Origin: Centroberyx gerrardi
Lineage: Eukaryota; Chordata; Actinopteri; Beryciformes; Berycidae
NCBI RefSeq assembly: GCF_048128805.1
Contig: NC_136012.1
Span: 27,534,707 to 27,598,706, forward strand
DNA length: 64,000 bases
Direction: 5' to 3'
Program-made: the position numbers and the translations under genes
Notes under the pieces: model-generated
The model's database searches: none
Told to the model about the DNA's origin: nothing
What the model saw: the letters and a program-made list of their open reading frames with translations, nothing else
Shown: in pieces, positions 35,343-64,000 of the stretch
How the letters are laid out: each line of letters begins with the position of its first letter
Numbering within the stretch: the first letter of the stretch is position 1

Positions 35343-35397
35343 CTAACCCTAACCCTAACCCTTTATCAAATGAACCCTAACCCTAAACCTAACCCTA
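35343..35397 (+). repeat. Short interstitial telomere-like repeat (CCCTAA)n
   Basis: Two short blocks of AACCCTAACCCTAACCCT separated by ~13 bp, about seven units, imperfect. Confidence 0.75.
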
Positions 35398-35610
35398 GCA
35401 ACCTTGGGAACAACTACAACTGCTTGAATTTAGCAGGGAGGTTAGCTAGCTTAATAGCTAGTTAGCTGCTAGCTAGCTACCTAGGCTACATAGCTATAGT
35501 GGGACAAATATTTTACCAAATGTGAACATATATCCCTTCAAAATCTTAACATCCATTTGTTTCTAATATGTTTTTCAGTGGGGAATCTGTGAAATGATAA
35601 ATATTTGTAT
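35390..35610 (-). repeat. Inverted duplicate, right copy
   Basis: Reverse complement of 25020-25295 (CTAGCTAGCTACCTAGGCTA; TTTTTCAGTGGGGAATCTGTG region). Confidence 0.6.
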
Positions 35611-36366
35611 GATGTGAATCTTGGTATATAACAGTAGAATATAGCCGGGCTGGACTTGCTCTTTCAGGAAGCGTTTCCCTCCCCAAGTATCATGTAAATT
35701 CAAAATGGCCGCCATGGGACTAGGTCTGTAGTACAAGATGTCACACAAGGCAACTCTGCTGTACTGTAAAAGGGAGATATCTGGGCTTACAAGGTGTCAG
35801 GCGGGGTTTACCCTGCCACAGTACAGCAGACTCTTGATCTGATGTGGAGTTAGATGAATTATGAAATGGGATTTTAAACCTACAGAGGGTTTTTCTGGTA
35901 AAGTTTCTCCACTATATGGTCAAAGGCAGATATCTGGGCTTACGAGGTGTCAGGCGGAGCTTCCTGCCTCAGTACAGCAGGCAGGAGGCTCAGTTATGTG
36001 GAGTATGCAGGCGGGCCGTGTTCAGTTTGGATATGTACAGAGCATACAGACCCACCCAGGCCTGAATCAGTCAGCCAGAATCACACAGAGCAGCCGCTGG
36101 GAAAGGAAACAGAGAAGAAGAAAAGGCTGGTTTCAGTCTTAATGTGCACTTAAAAGACGCTTAATTTAGTTTTTCACTGAGGAATGAGTGAAAATGAAAG
36201 ATACAGGTCATTCTCCCCCTCCCCCATTTTCTCTGTTCTGATTTATATTCCATCATTCTCTGTCTTTCTCATTTCAGTACTATCTGCTGCAACGGCCCAG
36301 TTTCCCCATAGGGATCAATGAAGTTTAATCTTATCGTAAAAGATCCAGAGCATGTCTGTCAAAGAA

Positions 36367-36399
<33 letters not shown>

Positions 36400-38039
36400 G
36401 AATGGTCTAATGTTGCCTTATATGGGACATAATATGGGAAACCTTCTCATCACAGCAGAGAGAAAATTAGTACATGAATAACAAACTGTATAGACAATAT
36501 AAACCTTTTTGTAGGCCTGCTGTGCCACAACTTGTGTTTAACATCTCATGGTCAAACTCCTCATTAGAGTACATGGGAGGCAACTGGGTATGACAAGATG
36601 TGGCGCTCACTATACCTCAGGCTGAGTGAGTCCAAATTTGATCTTGTAGTTTTTATCATTATAATGGAGAGCAGAAATCACCAGAACTTTATTTAGAAGC
36701 GTATTTTAAAATAAATCCACATCAGGGAGCATCAGTTGCCTCTCAGCTGATCGTTTGGTGACATTTGACTTATAATTGATCACATTGACCAAATAATATG
36801 AAATGCTGTGGAGTTAAGTGGATTATTCTGTAAATAAGTAGCCTACATTTCATTAAAGTAGTTAATAATAAGTAAAGAAATGTAATAGATGGGTTATCAT
36901 AAGGCCTTTGCCATAGCTTTGTGTTTTTAGTGAATTAACGCTTCTGAAAACTAAATGACAAACAGTCCAACCATGAAACCTTTTGTAGGCCAATTACATA
37001 ACTTCATTACAGCGTTGGTCTGCGCAGCTTTTCTCAACATTACGGTAACCGTTTAAATCACAGACAATAGAGCTGCTACTGCGCATGTCACAGATCCCCA
37101 CCGCCCGTGGTGTCTGAAACGTCACGCTGACCGGCTTCACGTGCTGCTTGCAGATCTGCGGACCGCGGGTCATCACAGTTTGGGATTCATGCTGCTTTCA
37201 AATACTGTCGGAAATATCGGAATTACAAGTTCAGCACCACATGAACGACACAAAGAAGTGGTAAATACACCTGGAAGCATTATAATGATGAGATATGATA
37301 ATGACATTTGATAGTAGACGTGATGTATACACTTAACTTTTAGGTGGTATTATTATTATTATGTTTTAAATACATTAATAACTAACAATTAATAACACCA
37401 AAAAACGACTTTAGTCTCAGAGTCCATCCACAGTGCCAGTTCACTGAAGCCTAATCTATGGCAAATTCCTGCATCTATTATCAGTGGAGCAACGACTGAT
37501 GACTGACAAGATATTTTTATTTTGTCAGTGTGATAAATTATTAGACGTAGCTCACAAACTATCAGCTGAAAGGGAACATTGATCCTGAATACTCTTTGAT
37601 GTGATTTTTATTTTTTATTTTTTTACCTATGGCTTCCAAAGAAAAATTCTGGTGATTTTTGCTTGTTCTTTGTTCTCCATTATAATGATAAAAGATACAT
37701 ATCTCTGTATTGTTTCAGTTAAAGGTTGTAGGTTTTTTTTTATTTTTTAATTGTTGTTTATTGACTTGTTCTGTATTATTTTGTCTTTTCCAACGAGAAA
37801 TACCAATACATAAACCATGGAAAAAAAATCAACATGATCAAAGTTGGGCTCACTTATATAAACACCTTTGACAAACACAACTGATGAAACCAGCAAAACT
37901 TCCATCCATGCAGGGTGAAGTTACAGCATTTTACAGCACGATACAAGGTCCATTTTGTTATTATTTTCGAACAAAATCGACAAACAAAAGCGATTTTTAT
38001 TGACGAGTTTTTTTCTCCCTCGAAAACACGAGCTTACGA
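35611..38039. other. Intergenic upstream of ccdc69
   Basis: No gene recognised. Contains (CA)n at 36368-36397, a tail-like fragment at 36290-36340 (CCCCATAGGGATCAATGAAG) and a locally GC-rich stretch at 37020-37180 whose nature is unclear. Confidence 0.45.
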
Positions 38040-38136
38040 GGAGCGCCTGAACGCAGCCCCGGCAGGCCCCGCCCCCTCTGGCAGCCGCAGCGGTGCGTTC
38101 AGGAGGTTCAGGAGGTTCAGGAGGAGCAGCGGCCGG

Positions 38137-38160
38137 GCAGCAGCAGCAGCAGCAGCAGCT
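38137..38160 (+). repeat. (CAG)n microsatellite in ccdc69 5' UTR
   Basis: About seven AGC/CAG triplets upstream of the ATG in the probable 5' UTR. They are open in one frame as poly-Gln but are not part of the gene model. Confidence 0.8.
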
Positions 38161-38247
38161 CGTCGGACGTTTTCTCGGTTTGAAAGTTGTCAACAGAGGG
38201 AAGGAGAAGGTCCGGAGGAGCAGACCGGCCGGGACAAGAGACGAGGA

Positions 38248-59658
<21,411 letters not shown>

Positions 59659-61639
59659 CTCTGACACGGATTACACGGACTTACAGCTGGATCCTGTGTA
59701 GCCCAATGTAGATAGAAATCAATCGGATTGGACTTACTGTTCTACTGTACAGCTGCAGGTACTGGTTCACAAGATGGCACACAGCTGACCTGGTTTACCA
59801 CTCAACACCTGGGCTTCAAACTTACAACATCCTGGATGATAGCTACTTGTCCCACCACCCGCCTACCTGCTGCAGATCGCCTGAAAAAGCGCCGTGACAA
59901 CTCTGCTACACTGGACATGTGGTCTTAAAGCTGGAACCTGCATTCATTCAAAAACAACTTGGGCTTTCAAACACAAACCACCCAGTCCAAAACATCCATC
60001 TACCCCAGTGCCTTAGCTAGCAGCAGGTGGACTCTCAGCTGGATTCTGTGTCGCTCTGTGCAGATGTGAAAAACAACCTGACTAGATGTTTCCCGTTCGA
60101 CTGCATCTACCAGTAATAGTTTTCATGCTAGCACACAGCTGACCTGGTTTACCTCTCAGCACCTGGTCTTCAAACTCTTACTGGATAATAGCTGCTTGTC
60201 CCACGGCTCACCTACCTGCTACAGTTAGCTTCAGATAGCATCGTGCCTTAGCCTTAGCATAGCAGTGACTCTGTTACACTGATAACATGCAGACTTAAAG
60301 CTGGATCCTGTGTAACCCTATGTAGTCAGAAAACGACAAGATTGGTTAGGTCCTGTTTGACTGCGCCTCCACCGGTAATAGTTTCGAAGCTAGCACATCT
60401 GGTTTACGACTGAACAACTAGGCTTCAAAATTTACTGGACCCACCTACCCACTACAAACCGTGAGACAGCATGGTGACTGCTCTGCTACACTGGATACGT
60501 GGACTTAAAGCTGCGTTTTGTGTTTCAAACCACACTGGGTAATACCAGCCGGTCCAGCCATCCACCTACCACAACGCCTTAGCTAGCATTAGCTAGATTA
60601 CATGGACTTGAATCTGGATCCTGTGTTGCCCTATGCAGAAATAAAAACAATCTGACTACATACTAACTGTTAGACTGCACCTCCACCGGTAATAGTTATT
60701 ATGCTAGCACACAGTTGACCTGGTTTACGACTGAACAGCTAGGCTAGCTAGCTTACTGGACCCACCCACCCACTACAACCAGTGAGATAGCATGGTGACT
60801 GCTCTGCTACACCGAATAAGTGGACTTAAAGCTGGATCCTGCATGGACACATGTAGCTAGAAAACAGCTGGGGCTTCAGATCATACTGTGTACTACCTAC
60901 AATCCACCAGCCCACCATCGTGCCTCAGATCGCACCATGATGACTTTGCTACACTGACTGCATGGACTTGAAGCTCGATCTTGTGCAGCCATAGAAAACA
61001 ATCAGATCACATACTTTCTGTTCCAGTACATTTACAGTAACGGTTTCCAAGCTAGCGCACAGATGACGGTTTACCACTGAACAGGCTTCAAACTTACAAC
61101 GTGCTGGATAATTCCAACCAGTCCTCACACCACTTGTTGACTGTATGCTGGAGCCTGTGTAGCTCGTGTGGAGGAAGCTAGATTTTTATTTTCCCAGGGA
61201 AAATTTACTGAGCTTGTGTTCTCTTTTTAAGAAACACCCTGCTTCACGCTCGTTCGTTTATAGATGTTCACATCCAGGAGCTTCCCAGTGCGACCACAGT
61301 CTTCTGCTGGTGGAGACTGAGCAGATCCACCTGCGATCAGAGGTTAAATGCCTTGCTCAAGGGCACATCAGTGGTAGTTGAGGGAGCGGAGAGCGTTCCT
61401 CACAGTGACTGTCCTGCTGTTGATCTACCAGCAGTAGAGCCTAAAGGCCCTGAACTCATGAATAACGTTACTCCAGCGACAGGCTCAAGGGGCTTTCCCG
61501 AACCTGTGTCGAGAGCTGGAGATAAATGAAACCTCCGATTTTAAAAATTTCGCTCGGCTCTTTCCTGTTCAGTTCCACATGTTGAAGGAATTTATCAGTC
61601 CAATCATCCAGAGGCAAAACACGAACTACCAATCAGAGT

Positions 61640-61826
61640 GATCTCTCTCACCGACGGGCTCCGACACCGATTCAACATGCTCAATCGGCCGAAAAGCCGC
61701 CGACAGGGTCCGACTAGTGCCGACGGTGCGGGACACACCACAAAAACTAGGGACACCGACGCTTACTGATGGCCCGACATTGGCCGACGGCCGACCGTCG
61801 GTTTGGTGTGTCAGGGGCTTAAAGTA
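61640..61826. repeat. DNA-element fragment, GC-rich
   Basis: Contains repeated CCGACGG/CCGTCGG phrases and an end GGTGTGTCAGGGGCTTA, as in a widespread fish DNA-transposon family; only one end was found. Confidence 0.45.
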
Positions 61827-61879
61827 GCACCGAGATGAGCCGGGGTTTAGTGTCTAGACATCCAGATACCCTCAAAACT

Positions 61880-62290
61880 AGTGGTGCATTGGGGGTTCCT
61901 TTTAGTTCAAAGGGAGCCACTAAGCACCTTAGGGTTCCTCACTAGAAAAAACATCCCTAAACGGTTCTTTGAAGAACCCCCACAAGTTTAGAGTTTCTGG
62001 AAGTACTGTCAGGGTTCAGGAACCTTCCATGAACGGGTTTCTCCAAGGAAGCTTCTCTGTTTCCCCTACGGTTACAATCTGAAGATCCCCTTGAGGTTCC
62101 CCGCAGGGCTTTTCCTTTTTTTTAGAGTGTCCGCTGGAGGTTCTTGTAAGATCTGTAAGGAGCCAATAAGCACCTTAGGGTTCCTCACAAGAAAGACATA
62201 TCCCTGAATGATTCCTTTATGAAGGGATTCCTCAAGGAACCTTCTTGGGTTCCCCTATGTTTGGGAACTGCAGAGCTCCGTAAGGTTGCG
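61880..62290 (+). repeat. GGTTCCTC / GAACC-type tandem phrases
   Basis: Two related ~250-bp blocks (CACCTTAGGGTTCCTCAC(T/A)AGAAA...) in tandem; relatives at 43860, 50150-51050 and 59200. Confidence 0.6.
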
Positions 62291-63689
62291 CTTCTTCGTT
62301 GGGGTTATTTTTAAGATGTTTTACTTTGGACAGTTCAGTAGAGGGTACAAAGTGACTTCATCACATCAGATAGACCTGGACTTTGTTTTGGACACTGCAG
62401 CTCAGTGTGAAGGACGGCCAGGAAAGAAAAACCTGTGGATCCATCAGGAAACTAAAAACTGACGCTGGACCTTAACGCTCCTCCAGCAGACTCAAACCCA
62501 CACAACTGTGATTTTCTAGTCCTGTTTCAACCCGATGCCAAATGTTTTTTTCTTCAATTGTAATCAATTTGTGTATACTTCTTTTGTTTTAATCCATTTC
62601 TATACCTGTGCCTTGCATAGTGTTGTCTTTGGCATCATGGCTTAAAACCTCTTCATGTTAATTATCGTTGGAGTTAGCTGACATCTACTAATGTACGACT
62701 GACTAGAGCTGCCGTGTTGAACTGTGTTTGAGTTCTGCAGTCATGTGATCGCTGTTCATCGATGCTGTTGGGTGAAAACATTTCTCCAAAATATCATTTT
62801 TTCAGGAATTAACTCTTACTTTTAGACTGACGATCATTCATTTCTGGGGTTTTTAAGGAGTTTCATGAGTCCAAGGTTTCATGGCATTTTCTCAACTCAT
62901 GGAGGACTGCAACAAAAAAATTACATTCACTAAAATTTAGCTTACAGTGTTTTTACCCAATAACAACAATGTACATTGTCGTTTGGCTTTTACATCAAGT
63001 TACAGAGCAATAATCAATCACTGTATACGCATTACCTTTAACAAGCTTGACAACTGTCTATTTGGGATATATTTTGTTACTTTATAGATGATGTGAAAAA
63101 TATTGCCATTTTGTCCGTTTATTTTTTTTTTTCTTTTTCAGAACAGGACAGTGGATTTATGGTTTGTGACATTTATATTGCCAAAAAAACATTTGTCAGT
63201 GTTTTGACGACTATTTCTCCTTATGCACTAGCACTTTGACCATTATTTTACTAGTAGTATGTATAAGAGAGATTCCTCCATGTTGTATAGTTTTGAAGTT
63301 TCTTGGCTTCTGACATGTAAACATTTTTTGTTTGTCTTTTTCTTGGTTGGATGACAGTCCAGCGTTTTGTTTTCAGCGTGCCTCAGGTACGCACAGACAT
63401 TTTTTTTGGCTTGAGTAAATAAAAAGCTACAACTAAAACTGATCGTCGTGAATTGATTGATTACTGTCCTGACCAGTATTGAATGAGCTGATAGATTGAT
63501 TGCTCTTAATTTATTCAGGTTTTTAGATTTCAAGTTATTTGCACATCTATTCTTATCTTTGTATAGATGCCAGTGGGAGACAGTGAGGTCAAAGCCTATA
63601 GCATAACATTTTGCACTTTTGCATAGTGAAAATGTATTAATATTTCTTTGTTAATGATTGATTCTGATGAAGATTTTAAAACCGTAACT

Positions 63690-64000
63690 CGGGATGTACC
63701 GATACATATCAGCAGACTATTGGTATTGTCTGATATCGGCTTTAAAAACAATCTCGGTATCAGTCCGATATTTTTACCGCCGATATTTGATCAATTTTGG
63801 AATTGCCATTTTTGTGACCTTTTTTCTGTGTCACTTATAACTGTCAAATTGTCAACAGAATAAAACTAACATGGTTTTTTGTTTAAATACCACTTAAATA
63901 TTTTAAGATAGGCCTGTCTTGAACCTGCTTTTGTACTAAGATTCTTACAAAATGCATATCGATATTGGCAGATAAGGGTGGGAAGGTATTGAATATCGGT
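63690..64000. mobile_element. Dispersed repeat with ATATCGG phrases, cut by window end
   Basis: GGGATGTACCGATACATATC, GATATCGGC and TATTGAATATCGGT are typical of fish elements with CCGATATCGG termini. The element runs off the window. Confidence 0.5.

Larger units (their letters stand above)
59659..63423 (+). other. ccdc69: ccdc69 3' UTR / downstream region ending in a poly(A) signal
   Basis: No coding potential. The first 1.5 kb is a degenerate tandem repeat; then come other repeats and an AT-rich tail. AATAAA at 63418-63423 is the best candidate for the transcript end, but an earlier end is possible. Confidence 0.4.

Noticed and set aside
35343..35397. Chromosome end
   Set aside because: Only about seven imperfect units inside ordinary sequence; an interstitial tract.

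Overview
The window is vertebrate nuclear DNA, almost certainly from a teleost (probably percomorph) fish. Genes are split by GT-AG introns. Intergenic DNA and introns are full of L2-like LINE debris, hAT- and TTAA-type (piggyBac-like) non-autonomous elements, RTE-like tails and very long (CA)n, (CT)n and (GTA)n tracts. There are no operons and no phage or bacterial features. I could not assign a species.

Two intact genes lie on the + strand. (1) gm2a, the GM2 ganglioside activator, has four coding exons between 9871 and 17924. They join in phase to a 199-residue secreted/lysosomal protein with all eight family cysteines. (2) ccdc69, a coiled-coil protein with an MGC acylation start, has nine coding exons between 38248 and 59658. 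They join to 305 residues and are followed by a long, repeat-filled 3' region with a polyadenylation signal at 63418. In human these two genes are also neighbours (5q33.1), so the synteny is ancient. About 20 kb of transposon-rich DNA separates them here. A broken beta-1,3-N-acetylglucosaminyltransferase (B3GNT3-like) pseudogene lies on the - strand at 5265-6658.

Layout: 1-5264 holds a tandem array of tRNA-like units (648-1470), a hAT-type element with degenerate target duplications (2880-3382) and a LINE remnant. 5265-6658 is the pseudogene. 6674-9491 holds minisatellites, a 282-bp repeat and an L2-like LINE. 9640-18360 is gm2a, with a perfect lysosomal CLEAR box in its promoter and decayed tandem copies of the start of exon 3 in intron 2. 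18360-38040 is repeat-dominated intergenic DNA with palindromic and TTAA-flanked elements, long inverted duplications and a short telomere-like tract. 38040-63423 is ccdc69. 63690-64000 is the start of another interspersed repeat.

I found no convincing new protein system. The most unusual signals are structural. Two tandem repeats appear to have grown from the edges of coding exons: the intron 2/exon 3 junction of gm2a, and the stop-codon region of ccdc69. A 13-unit array has an A-box/B-box pair in each unit. Several ccdc69 splice sites abut or lie inside (GT)n microsatellites. Gene models are my own splicing by eye; no transcript data were available. Transposon class names rest on terminal repeats and target-site duplications seen here, not on database matches.
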